Below, in pieces: positions 7,713 through 15,842 of a stretch of 64,000 nucleotides of DNA (position 1 is its first letter; each line of letters begins with the position of its first letter). Source of the stretch: Streptomyces sp. 7-21 (GTDB taxonomy: Bacteria > Actinomycetota > Actinomycetes > Streptomycetales > Streptomycetaceae); the NCBI RefSeq assembly GCF_016741785.1, contig NZ_JAERRL010000017.1, positions 1 through 64,000 on the forward strand, written 5' to 3'. The position numbers were made by a program, and so were the translations under genes. The notes under the pieces are model-generated. The model had not been told where the DNA came from, searched no databases, and saw only the letters and a program-made list of their open reading frames with translations.

Positions 7713-8948
7713 TCACTCGCCCGCCGCCTGGCGCTGGGCCCGCTGCAGGGCCTGCTCCGGTGAGGACTGGCCGGTCAGCACGGACTGGAACGCCCCGGCG
7801 AGCGCGTTCTCGACCACCGGCCAGCCGGTGCCGACCAGCGCGGTGCGGGAGCGGGCGGTGGTGACGAGGTCCGCGAAGGCGGCCAGCTTCGGGTGGGCCT
7901 CGCGGTACTCCTGCGCCGCGTCGGCACGGGTCGGGACGTTGTTGACGCGCTCGCCCCAGGCCAGCTGGTTCTCCTCGGAGTTCAGGCAGTTGAGGACCTC
8001 GGCGGCGTTGGCCTCGCGCTCGGGGTCGCCCTTGGGGATGGTCATCACGGTCCCGCCGATCGGCGGCACCGGGTCGCCGCCCGCCTCCGGCACGGGGATG
8101 CTGGCGACAGCCCAGTCCACGTCGTCCTGCTCGCTGAGCACCGGTACCTGCCAGGGGCCGTTGATCATCATGGCGGCGCGTCCGGCGAGGAACTGGTCGT
8201 TGACGTCCTGCTGGTTCCAGTTGACGACGGACTGCGAGGCGGAGCCGGCGTCCACCAGGTCCTTCCACAGCTGGAGCGCGGGCGCGCCCGCGCCGTCGCC
8301 GAGCCGGGACTCGTCGCCGCCCGCCGACCAGAAGAACGGCAGGAACTGGTAGACGCCGTCGGCGTTGGGGCTGGCGCTGAAGGCCATGCCGTAGGTGCTG
8401 CCCTGGGTCAGCGCGGCGGCCGCCGACTCCAGCTCGTCCCAGGTCTCCGGCGGCTCCAGGCCCGCCTCGGCGAGCATGTCCACGTTGTAGATCAAAGCCA
8501 GCGAGTTGACGGACCTGGCGATGCCGTAGGGGGTGCCGTCGAACGAGCCCATGGCGACCGCGCCGTCGGAGAAGCCCGACATGTCGACCCCCAGCTCGTC
8601 CAGCGGGCGCAGCCCGTCGGTCTCGGCGAACTGCGGCAGCTCCGAGCCGTCCAGCTCCAGGATGTCCGGCAGCGAGTCCGAGGACGCCATGCGCAGCGCC
8701 TTGGAGGCGACCTGGTCGGCGGGCACGCTGATCTGCTCCACCTCCAGGCCGAGCGGCTCGGCGCAGCGTTCGAAGAACTCCTGGTTGGCGTTGTGCTCCC
8801 GGGTGTCGGTCGCGGAGTTCAGCACAGTGAGGGTGCCGGGGTCGGGCTCGGCGGCACAGCCGGTCAGCCCTGCCGCGACCACGGCTCCTGCCGCGGTCAG
8901 GGCCGCGGGCACCGTTATGCGGCGCCGGCGCCGTGGGGTGGTCTGCAT
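7713..8948 (-). CDS. Sugar-binding lipoprotein of the ABC importer
   Basis: The protein has 411 aa. A twin-arginine-like basic start (TPRRRRRITV) leads into a hydrophobic segment and the lipobox LTGC, which predicts lipid anchoring outside the membrane. The mature part is a cluster-B extracellular solute-binding protein, with features such as LPDILELDGSELPQF, GTPYGIARSVNSLALIYN and ENQLAWGERVNNVPTR. It would capture the oligosaccharide and deliver it to the two permeases. ATG 8948 follows AAGGGA. The 59-bp gap to lacI has no visible promoter, so it is probably co-transcribed with lacI. Confidence 0.9.
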   Translation of the reverse strand: MQTTPRRRRRITVPAALTAAGAVVAAGLTGCAAEPDPGTLTVLNSATDTREHNANQEFFERCAEPLGLEVEQISVPADQVASKALRMASSDSLPDILELDGSELPQFAETDGLRPLDELGVDMSGFSDGAVAMGSFDGTPYGIARSVNSLALIYNVDMLAEAGLEPPETWDELESAAAALTQGSTYGMAFSASPNADGVYQFLPFFWSAGGDESRLGDGAGAPALQLWKDLVDAGSASQSVVNWNQQDVNDQFLAGRAAMMINGPWQVPVLSEQDDVDWAVASIPVPEAGGDPVPPIGGTVMTIPKGDPEREANAAEVLNCLNSEENQLAWGERVNNVPTRADAAQEYREAHPKLAAFADLVTTARSRTALVGTGWPVVENALAGAFQSVLTGQSSPEQALQRAQRQAAGE

Positions 8949-9007
8949 GGGTGTGTCCCTTGGGTTGCGGGGTCGGGGTCGGACGGGGGGAAGCCGGCGG
9001 TCCGGCG

Positions 9008-10036
9008 TCAGGGCGCCGCGTCGCGCCCGGAGGGCGGCGGGATGGCGGGGCCCTCGGCGAACCGCGGGGAGATCAGTTCGTGGCGGGCCTCGCCGTTCCC
9101 GCCGCCGATCGCCTCGACGGCGAGCTGGACGACGGCGGCGGCCATCCGGCCCACGGGCAGTTCGATGCGGGGCAGCGCGCTGGTGCCCGGCTCGTCCGGC
9201 AGGCTGCCGACCGGCACGACGGCGAGGTCCTCGGGAACCCGCAGCCCCAGCGCGGCGATCTCGTCCCTGACCTGGTTCAGCAACACCAGGTGCTGCACGA
9301 CCAGCGCGGTCGGCCGAGGCCGCGAGGTCAGCGCGCGGCGCACCAGCTGCCGCAGCCGCTCCGGGTCGGCGGAGGAGGGCTGGAGCGTCACGTCGGCCGT
9401 GGTGCGGCGCGCCGCCTCGCGGGCGCCGTCGAGGCCGTGGAGGGCGTAGCCGCGGCGGTCGGCGATCTCGTGCTCGGCCGAGGCGAGGAAGACGATCCGC
9501 TCGTGGCCGCGGGCGGCGGTCTCGGTGAGGGCCAGGGAGACGGCCGCTTCCCAGTCGAGGTCCACCCACGGCAGGCCGGTCTCGTCGCGGGCGTCGCCGT
9601 GGCCCAGCAGCGCGGTGGGGAAGGACATCTCGCGCAGCGCGGTGATGCGGGGGTCGGCCTCCTGGACGGCCATGAGGATGGCCGCGTCGGCCAGGCCGCT
9701 CCCGGCGACGCGGCGCAGCCCCGCGACGCCGGGCTGGTCGGTCATCATCAGCACGTCGTAGCCGTGGGCGCGGGCGGCGTCACTGATCTCGATCGCAAAC
9801 CTCCCGTCCACAGCCCGGTACTTCCCCGGCTCCCTGGGGACGGCGAGCACCAGGACGTCGCTGCGGGCGCTGCGCAGGGTGCGCGCGCTGGCGCGGGGGT
9901 GGTATCCCAGCTCCGCTATCGCAGCCCGCACGGCCTTTCGCGTCTCTTCGGAGATCTTCCGCGATCCGCTCAGGACGTACGAGACGGTGCTGGGCGCCAC
10001 CCCGGCCCGCCGGGCGACATCCTTGATCGTGGCCAT
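9008..10036 (-). CDS. LacI-family repressor of the sugar operon
   Basis: This 342-aa regulator has a classic N-terminal helix-turn-helix (MATIKDVARRAGVAPSTVSY, then VLSGSRKIS) and a hinge around HPRASARTLRS. Residues 65 onward form a periplasmic-binding-protein-like ligand domain with an EDLAVVPVGSLPD effector region. ATG 10036 follows AAGGAG. It is the first gene of the operon, so it should autoregulate. Two tandem perfect palindromes of the CGAATCGATTCG type lie just downstream of its predicted transcription start. The inducer is probably a sugar from the pathway, such as a xyloglucan- or cellulose-derived oligosaccharide. Confidence 0.92.
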   Translation of the reverse strand: MATIKDVARRAGVAPSTVSYVLSGSRKISEETRKAVRAAIAELGYHPRASARTLRSARSDVLVLAVPREPGKYRAVDGRFAIEISDAARAHGYDVLMMTDQPGVAGLRRVAGSGLADAAILMAVQEADPRITALREMSFPTALLGHGDARDETGLPWVDLDWEAAVSLALTETAARGHERIVFLASAEHEIADRRGYALHGLDGAREAARRTTADVTLQPSSADPERLRQLVRRALTSRPRPTALVVQHLVLLNQVRDEIAALGLRVPEDLAVVPVGSLPDEPGTSALPRIELPVGRMAAAVVQLAVEAIGGGNGEARHELISPRFAEGPAIPPPSGRDAAP

Positions 10037-10083
10037 TCCCCCGCTCCTTCGCGGCTGTGTGCGAGTGGAAACACTCGTGCAAT

Positions 10084-10108
10084 CGAATCGATTCGTCGAA
10101 TCGATTCG
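10084..10108 (-). promoter_or_regulatory. Double LacI-type operator
   Basis: The perfect 12-bp palindrome CGAATCGATTCG occurs at 10084-10095 and again at 10097-10108, separated by one base. The central CG is typical of LacI-family operators. Both copies lie between the predicted transcription start (about 10116) and the lacI start codon, where a bound repressor would block elongation. Confidence 0.75.
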
Positions 10109-10122
10109 ACCGGTGGAAGGGG

Positions 10123-10151
10123 ATACTAGGCCGCCCTGCTACGGCAGGCAA
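10123..10151 (-). promoter_or_regulatory. Promoter of the lacI-ABC-GH1-GH31 operon
   Basis: On the minus strand, TTGCCT (10151-10146) and TAGTAT (10128-10123) are separated by exactly 17 bp, as for a vegetative sigma-70-class promoter. The tandem operators begin about 8 bases past the expected start site. Confidence 0.6.
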
Positions 10152-10237
10152 GCCCCGCCTGCTTCCGGCGCCGGGACGCTGCGCGCGGCGCCCCTGCCCC
10201 CGCCCGCCCCGCCGGCCGGAGCCCTACGGTCCCGGGC

Positions 10238-10566
10238 ACGACCAACTCAGCACAGCCGGATTTGCCGCTCGCCCGGGAGGAACCGCTGGGCACCGGCGGC
10301 GAGCGGGAGGTCCTCGAAGCCTTCCCCGGCGGGCAGCGCGAGGCAGTTCGCGGAGTACGCGGCCGTCTGCGCGGAGTCCCGCCGCATCGCCGCCGGTCTC
10401 GCGCTGGACGACTCCGTGCCCCACTCGCGTCTGGGCCGGGTGCCGCTGGGGCTATGTCCACATGACCGAGGAGACCGCCCGCCACGCCGGCCACGCCGGC
10501 ATCCTCCGCGAGCAGACCGACGGTGCCGCGGGTGACGGGCCCTGGCCGGCGTCCGGGGCGGCCTGA
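10238..10566 (+). pseudogene. Decayed DinB/DUF664-family gene
   Basis: Three pieces of a DUF664 protein lie in three frames. The first (from 10238) reads TTNSAQPDLPLAREEPLGTG and GGEREVLEAF, with ACG where the family start ATG is expected. The second (from about 10345) reads FAEYAAVCAESRRIAAGLAL onward. The third (from about 10446) reads RWGYVHMTEETARHAGHAGI and ends at TGA 10566. The third keeps the metal-binding helix HMTEETARHAGH. The middle of the protein, roughly 60 residues, is missing between pieces one and two. A 5-bp loss (CGCTG-type slippage) could explain the second shift. The gene is surely non-functional. Confidence 0.7.
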
Positions 10567-10632
10567 CGGACACGCGGCCGGAACGGGCCGCCTCCGTCTT
10601 CGCGGCGACCGCACCCGGCACCCCGCCCTTTC

Positions 10633-11430
10633 CTAGGACCTGGCGGCGGCCGCCTCGATGCCGTCCAGCAGCAGCGCCAGGCCGTCGCGGAAGGAGACCT
10701 CGGCGTCCCGTTCCAGGTAGGCGCCCGCGTCCGTGCCCTCCTTAGCCCGCGCCGTCTCCAGCCACACCAGGCCGGGAAAGCGGTCCGCCAGGTCGGGGGC
10801 CACCTGCTGCAGCACGGCCGAGCGCGAGGCCCACCACTCCTCGTCGGTCACGCCCGTCTCGCGTACCGCCTGGCGGGCGTCCGCCGCCACCTGCGCCGCC
10901 CCGCGCACGAAGTGGTTCAGCGAACCCACCACGCCGCGCAGCGTCCGGGCGTCAAGTCCGGTGCCGTGCCGCAGGATGCCGACGACGGTCTCCTCGGCGG
11001 CGAACTCGTTCGGCCCCAGCACCGGCCGCACCCGCGAGACCTGGAGCACCCACGGGTGCCGCAGATAGAAGGCGTAGGCGTCCTCGGCCCACGCGGTCAG
11101 GGCCGCGCGCCAGCCCTCATGGCCGCTGTAGTCAGTGGGCAGTTCGGCCATCACCCGGTCGTGCATCAGGTCGATCAGCTCCCGCTTGCCCGGCACGTAG
11201 GTGTACAGCGCCATGGCGGTGCGGCCCAGCTGCTCGCCGACGGACCGCATCGACAGCGCCGCCATGCCGTCCCGGTCGGCCAGCGTGATGGCTGCGTCCA
11301 CGATGGCCTCCACGCTCAGCTGCTGCCGGGGACCGGGCCCGCGGCGCCGGGCCGGGGGCTCCCCGCCGGCGCCGCGCCAGAGCAGGGCCATGGTCGTGCG
11401 GGGGTCGCCCTGAGCGGCGTAGACAACCAA
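10633..11430 (-). CDS. TetR/AcrR-family repressor with TetR_C domain
   Basis: The protein has 265 aa. The helix-turn-helix lies near residues 38-85 (LSVEAIVDAAITLADRDG ... LYTYVPGKRELIDLM). The C-terminal part fits the TetR_C class that binds drugs (GVVGSLNHFVRGAAQ, then DEEWWASR). The TTG at 11430 is preceded by AAGGAG at good spacing and was kept as the start. A downstream methionine (MALLWRG) is an alternative. It is divergent from the UvrA-like ABC gene, with a TTAC-N3-GTAA palindrome in the 39-bp gap. By analogy with similar Streptomyces pairs, it probably represses that gene until an antibiotic binds. Confidence 0.88.
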   Translation of the reverse strand: MVVYAAQGDPRTTMALLWRGAGGEPPARRRGPGPRQQLSVEAIVDAAITLADRDGMAALSMRSVGEQLGRTAMALYTYVPGKRELIDLMHDRVMAELPTDYSGHEGWRAALTAWAEDAYAFYLRHPWVLQVSRVRPVLGPNEFAAEETVVGILRHGTGLDARTLRGVVGSLNHFVRGAAQVAADARQAVRETGVTDEEWWASRSAVLQQVAPDLADRFPGLVWLETARAKEGTDAGAYLERDAEVSFRDGLALLLDGIEAAAARS

Positions 11431-11442
11431 AGTGACAACTCC

Positions 11443-11453
11443 TTACAGCGTAA
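11443..11453. promoter_or_regulatory. TetR-type operator in the divergent promoter
   Basis: TTAC-AGC-GTAA is an inverted repeat centred between the TetR TTG start (11430) and the UvrA-like ATG (11470). It overlaps the only -10-like sequence for the rightward gene (AAGTAT, 11453-11458) and the leftward ribosome site region, so one bound dimer could silence both genes. Confidence 0.55.
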
Positions 11454-11469
11454 AGTATCGTCGCGCGGC

Positions 11470-13791
11470 ATGGGGCCTCAGACAACGGAGCACGGTATAC
11501 AGCGGGCCGCGGCGGACAGCCACGACGTCATCGAGGTGCGCGGCGCGCGGGAGAACAACCTCAAGGGCATCTCCCTCGACATCCCCAAGCGGCGGCTGAC
11601 GGTCTTCACCGGCGTCTCCGGCTCGGGCAAGTCCTCCCTGGTCTTCGGCACGATCGCCGCCGAGTCCCGCCGGCTGATCAACGAGACCTACACCGCCTTC
11701 ATCCAGTCGTTCATGCCGAGCGTGCCGCGCCCCGACGCCGACGCGCTGCGCAACCTGAGCGCGGCGATCGTGGTGGACCAGGAGCGCATGGGCGCCAACG
11801 CGCGCTCCACCGTGGGCACCGCCACCGACGCGTACACCCTGCTGCGGATCCTCTTCAGCCGGCTCGGCACCCCGTACGCCGGCCCCGCCACCGCGTTCAG
11901 CTTCAACAGCCCCGAGGGCATGTGCCGCGCCTGCGAAGGACTCGGCCAGGAGACCACCGTCGACACCAGCCAGCTCGTGGACCGCGGCAAGTCGCTGAAC
12001 GAAGGCGCCATCACCGTGCCGGGCTTCGCCGTCGGCTCCTGGTACTGGCAGGTCATGGCCGGCTCCGGCCTGTTCGACCCGGACCTCCCGCTCGCCGAGT
12101 ACACACCCGCGCAGTGGGAGGACTTCCTCCACAAGCCCGCCACCAAGATCAGACACGGCTCCCGCACCCTCACCTACGAGGGGCTGGTGGTGAAGGTGCG
12201 GCGCCTGTACCTGAGCAAGGACCGGGACGCGCTCCAGCCGCACCTGCGTGCCTTCGTCGACCGCGCCGTGACCTACGCCGCCTGCCGCGCCTGCGGCGGC
12301 ACCCGGCTCAGCGAGGCGGCGCGCTCCTCGCGGATCAAGGGCGTCAGCATCGCCGACGCCTGCGCGATGCAGGTCAGCGACCTGGCCGGATGGATCGCCG
12401 GCCTCGACGAGCCGTCGGTGGCGCCGCTGCTGGCGACGCTGCGCGAGACGCTCGACTCGCTCACCGAGGTCGGCCTGGGCTACCTCAGCCTGGACCGCGA
12501 ATCCGCCAGCCTCTCCGGCGGTGAGGCGCAGCGCGTGAAGATGGTCCGCCACCTCGGCTCCTCGCTGACCGACGTCACCTACGTCTTCGACGAGCCCACC
12601 GCCGGGCTGCACCCGCACGACATCCAGCGGATGAACGCCCTGCTGCTGCGGCTGCGCGACAAGGGCAACACGGTGCTGGTCGTGGAGCACAAGCCGGAGA
12701 CCATCGCCATCGCCGACCACGTCGTCGACCTCGGCCCCGGCGCGGGCGCGGCCGGCGGCACCGTCTGCTACCAGGGCGACGTGGCCGGGCTGCGCGGCAG
12801 CGGCACCCTCACCGGGCGCCACCTCGGCCAGCGCACCCCGCTCCGCGACACCACCCGCCCGGCGCGCGGCGCCCTGCGCATCGAGCACGCCGACCGCCAC
12901 AACCTCAAGGACGTCAGCGTCGGCATACCGCTGGGGGTGCTCACCGCCGTCACCGGCGTCGCCGGCTCCGGCAAGAGCTCCCTGATCCACGGCTACCTGG
13001 CCCGCCGCGACGGCGTCATCGTCGCCGACCAGTCGCCCATCCGCGGCTCCCGCCGCTCCAACCCCGCCACCTACACCGGCCTGCTCGACCCGGTCCGCGC
13101 CGCGTTCGCCAAGACCAACGGGGTCAAGCCGTCGCTGTTCAGCGCCAACTCGGAGGGCGCCTGCCCCGCCTGCAAGGGCCTCGGCCTGGTCTACACCGAT
13201 CTGGCGGTCATGGCCGGGGTCGCCTCCGTCTGCGAGCGGTGCGAGGGCAAGCGGTACACCCCCGAAGTGCTGGCCTACACGCTGCGCGGCAAGAACATCA
13301 GCGAGGTCCTGGCGATGAGCGTCAGCGAGGCCCGGGAGTTCTTCACCTCAGGCCCCGCCCGCGCCGTGCTCGACCGGCTCGCCGCCACCGGCCTGGGCTA
13401 CCTCAGCCTGGGCCAGCCGCTCACCACCCTCTCCGGCGGCGAGCGGCAGCGCCTGAAGCTCGCCCTCCACATGGCGCGCCAGGGCGCCGTCTACGTGCTC
13501 GACGAGCCGACCACCGGCCTGCACCCGGCGGACGTCGGGCGGCTGCTCGCCCTGCTCGACCGGCTCGTGGACGACGGCAACACCGTGGTCGTCATCGAGC
13601 ACCACCAGGCCGTCGTGGCGCACGCCGACTGGGTCATCGACATGGGACCGGGCGCCGGCCACGACGGCGGGCGCGTCGTGTTCACCGGCACCCCGGCCGA
13701 GCTGGTGGCCCGCGGCGACTCCCTCACCGCGCGCCACCTGCGGCGCTACCTCGGCAAGGAAGAGACGCAAGGGGCGGGGCGTGGCTCTTGA
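11470..13791 (+). CDS. UvrA-like ABC ATPase, resistance type
   Basis: This 773-aa protein has two ABC ATPase halves. Walker A sequences are GVSGSGKSSL (from residue 48) and GVAGSGKSSL; ABC signatures are SLSGGEAQR and TLSGGERQR; Walker B regions are VFDEPTAGLHP and VLDEPTTGLHP. Zinc-finger cysteine pairs (CRACEG, CRACGG, CPACKG, CERCEG) are kept. At about 770 aa it is shorter than housekeeping UvrA (about 950 aa), like the DrrC/UvrA2 proteins linked to resistance against DNA-binding drugs. The TetR neighbour supports this. There is no ribosome site before ATG 11470, and the -10 box is only 12 bases away, so the transcript may be leaderless. Confidence 0.88.
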   Translation: MGPQTTEHGIQRAAADSHDVIEVRGARENNLKGISLDIPKRRLTVFTGVSGSGKSSLVFGTIAAESRRLINETYTAFIQSFMPSVPRPDADALRNLSAAIVVDQERMGANARSTVGTATDAYTLLRILFSRLGTPYAGPATAFSFNSPEGMCRACEGLGQETTVDTSQLVDRGKSLNEGAITVPGFAVGSWYWQVMAGSGLFDPDLPLAEYTPAQWEDFLHKPATKIRHGSRTLTYEGLVVKVRRLYLSKDRDALQPHLRAFVDRAVTYAACRACGGTRLSEAARSSRIKGVSIADACAMQVSDLAGWIAGLDEPSVAPLLATLRETLDSLTEVGLGYLSLDRESASLSGGEAQRVKMVRHLGSSLTDVTYVFDEPTAGLHPHDIQRMNALLLRLRDKGNTVLVVEHKPETIAIADHVVDLGPGAGAAGGTVCYQGDVAGLRGSGTLTGRHLGQRTPLRDTTRPARGALRIEHADRHNLKDVSVGIPLGVLTAVTGVAGSGKSSLIHGYLARRDGVIVADQSPIRGSRRSNPATYTGLLDPVRAAFAKTNGVKPSLFSANSEGACPACKGLGLVYTDLAVMAGVASVCERCEGKRYTPEVLAYTLRGKNISEVLAMSVSEAREFFTSGPARAVLDRLAATGLGYLSLGQPLTTLSGGERQRLKLALHMARQGAVYVLDEPTTGLHPADVGRLLALLDRLVDDGNTVVVIEHHQAVVAHADWVIDMGPGAGHDGGRVVFTGTPAELVARGDSLTARHLRRYLGKEETQGAGRGS

Positions 13792-13868
13792 GCCCGGCGG
13801 CGTTCCGGGGAGAGAGTGTGGTGACCATTGACCGCAACCGCTTGCCCCGAACCTGGAGTCACCCCCTC

Positions 13869-14723
13869 ATGCGTCTGATGCGCGTCGGCGAGCCGGGCCG
13901 CGAACGGCCCGTGCTCGTCTCCTCCGACGGCGAACGCCACTACGACCTGCGGCCCGTCACCCCCGACATCGACGGCGCCTTCCTCGCCGCGCTGGCCGGC
14001 GACCCCGGCCTCGTGCCCGGCGAGGACGCGCTGCCCGCCACCTCCATCGCCGGGGAACGCGTCGGGCCGCCGGTCGCCCGGCCCTCCGCCGTGCTGTGCA
14101 TCGGCCAGAACTACGCCGCGCACGCCGCCGAGTCCGGCGCCGAGCCGCCCGAGCGGCCCATCCTGTTCTACAAGTCCCCCAACACCGTGGTCGGCCCGTA
14201 CGACGACGTGCTCATCCCCCGGGGCTCGACCCGGACCGACTGGGAGGTCGAACTCGCCGTCGTCATCGGGCGCCGCGCCCGCTACGTGTCCTCGCCCGCC
14301 GAGGCGCTCGCCCACGTGGCCGGGTACGCCGTCAGCAACGACGTCTCCGAACGCGCCTTCCAGCTCGAGGAGTCCGGCGGCCAGTGGTCCAAGGGCAAGA
14401 GCTGCGAGACGTTCAACCCCCTCGGCCCCGTGCTCGTCACCCCCGACGAGGCCGGCGACCCGCAGGCGCTCCGCCTGCGCTCCTGGGTCAACGGCGAGGC
14501 GCGGCAGGACTCCACCACGGCGGACATGATCTTCACCGTCGCCGAGCTCGTGCACCACCTCTCGCAGTACCTGGTCCTGGAACCGGGCGACATCATCAAC
14601 ACCGGCACCCCCCAGGGCGTCGCGCTCTCGGGCCGCTTCCCGTACCTGAAGGACGGCGACGTCGTCGAGCTGGAGATCTCCGGCCTCGGCCGCCAGCGCA
14701 CCCGGCTTTGCCCCGCGCCCTGA
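13869..14723 (+). CDS. Fumarylacetoacetate hydrolase-family protein
   Basis: This 284-aa cytoplasmic enzyme of the FAH fold would cleave or decarboxylate acyl-pyruvate-type compounds. Core motifs are CIGQNYAAHAAE near residue 77, then FYKSPNTVVGP. The metal-binding acidic cluster DWEVELAVVIGR (E-x-E spacing) and GDIINTGTPQGVA near the C-terminus are present. ATG 13869 gives the normal family N-terminus (MRLMRVGEPG) and follows GGAG. A GTG at 13821 also has a good ribosome site and would add 16 residues. It lies 77 bp after the UvrA-like gene. The substrate cannot be read from the sequence. Confidence 0.88.
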   Translation: MRLMRVGEPGRERPVLVSSDGERHYDLRPVTPDIDGAFLAALAGDPGLVPGEDALPATSIAGERVGPPVARPSAVLCIGQNYAAHAAESGAEPPERPILFYKSPNTVVGPYDDVLIPRGSTRTDWEVELAVVIGRRARYVSSPAEALAHVAGYAVSNDVSERAFQLEESGGQWSKGKSCETFNPLGPVLVTPDEAGDPQALRLRSWVNGEARQDSTTADMIFTVAELVHHLSQYLVLEPGDIINTGTPQGVALSGRFPYLKDGDVVELEISGLGRQRTRLCPAP

Positions 14724-14877
14724 CGCCGGGCACGCGCGCAGCGCGCGCACGACGGCGGTGGCCCCTCGGCGCCCGGCGCGAACTCCCCGTCCCCACCGCG
14801 CATCAGAACCCGTGACACCGGTCCGCAGCACGCGGCCGGGCACGGCAACGAGCCAAGGACAGGAGAGACGGGGACAC

Positions 14878-15696
14878 ATGCACAAGTCCACCCTCGCCCT
14901 CGGGGCGCTGGCACTCACCGCCGGGCTGGCCGCGACCGCCGCCACGGCGGCCGCCAGCCCCCGGACCGCGGCGGACACCGGGGCCACCGCCGTCACCGAC
15001 GACGGCGGCCACGCCGTCTTCTACACGGCGGGTCCGGGCGAGCGCAACGACGTCACCATCAGCTACGGCACCGCTGGCTACACCGAGTTCATCATCGACG
15101 ACGTGGTGCCCATCACCGCCGGGGAGGGCTGCCACCATCCCGACCCCCAGGACCCCACCCGTGTCTCCTGCTCCCTCACGGAGTTCGGCGACTTCTGGAC
15201 GCGCGTCATCGTCGACCTCGGCGACGAGGACGACACCCTCCGCAGCGGCGCCGGAGACGAGAACACCATCGACGGCGGCGACGGCGACGACATCCTCACC
15301 GGCACCGGCCACGACAACTTCTGGGGCGGCGAGGGCGACGACCTCCTCACCGGCGGCAGCTTCGTCTACGGCGGCCCGGGCAACGACCAGATCACCGGTT
15401 TCAGCTTCGCCGCCTACGGCGAAGACGGCGACGACCTCCTCACCGGCACCAGCGGCGACCAGGAGATCAGGGGCGGCCGCGGCGACGACACGATCCGCGG
15501 GCAGGGCGGCCGCGACACGGTCTACGGCAACAGCGGCAACGACACCCTGTACGGCGGCCGCGGGCCCGACCTCCTGCGCGGCGGCCCGGGCGACGACGTG
15601 CTCTACGGCAACAGCGGGGACGACCAGCTCTACGGCGGCCCCGGCACGGACCGCCTCTCCGGCGGGCCCGGCACCGACGAGATCCACCAGAACTGA
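14878..15696 (+). CDS. Secreted RTX-type calcium-binding repeat protein
   Basis: The protein has 272 aa. Residues 1-27 are a signal peptide (MHKSTLALGALALTAGLAAT, then ending near AAAS). Residues 30-115 are an unassigned beta-rich domain with a Cys pair (GCHHP ... VSCSL). From about residue 117 to the end, nonapeptide repeats of the form GGxGxDxLx (GGDGDDILTG, GGEGDDLLTG, GGPGDDVLYG) form at least ten turns of a calcium-loaded beta-roll. It should fold only outside the cell when Ca2+ is available. The start follows AGGAGAG. It has no type I secretion partner nearby and carries a Sec-type signal, unlike Gram-negative RTX proteins. Function unknown. Confidence 0.85.
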   Translation: MHKSTLALGALALTAGLAATAATAAASPRTAADTGATAVTDDGGHAVFYTAGPGERNDVTISYGTAGYTEFIIDDVVPITAGEGCHHPDPQDPTRVSCSLTEFGDFWTRVIVDLGDEDDTLRSGAGDENTIDGGDGDDILTGTGHDNFWGGEGDDLLTGGSFVYGGPGNDQITGFSFAAYGEDGDDLLTGTSGDQEIRGGRGDDTIRGQGGRDTVYGNSGNDTLYGGRGPDLLRGGPGDDVLYGNSGDDQLYGGPGTDRLSGGPGTDEIHQN

Positions 15697-15842
15697 CAGG
15701 CCGGTCCGGCTGACGCCGCCGCACCTGCCCTGCAATCCTTCGCACGACGACGGGTGCGTGCGCCCGGCGGCGACGCCACCGTCGTGCACCGGCACCCTGC
15801 CCTGACCCCGCCCGCCGCGGCGCCCCGCCCGGCCGGCGGCCG

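Noticed and set aside
14731..14750. GC hairpin after the FAH gene as terminator
   Set aside because: The GCGCGC arms are short and alternating CG, which is frequent by chance at this base composition.
15270..15690. DNA repeats that could suggest a CRISPR or satellite array
   Set aside because: The periodicity is 27 bases and in frame: it encodes the GGxGxDxL nonapeptide repeats of the RTX-like protein.
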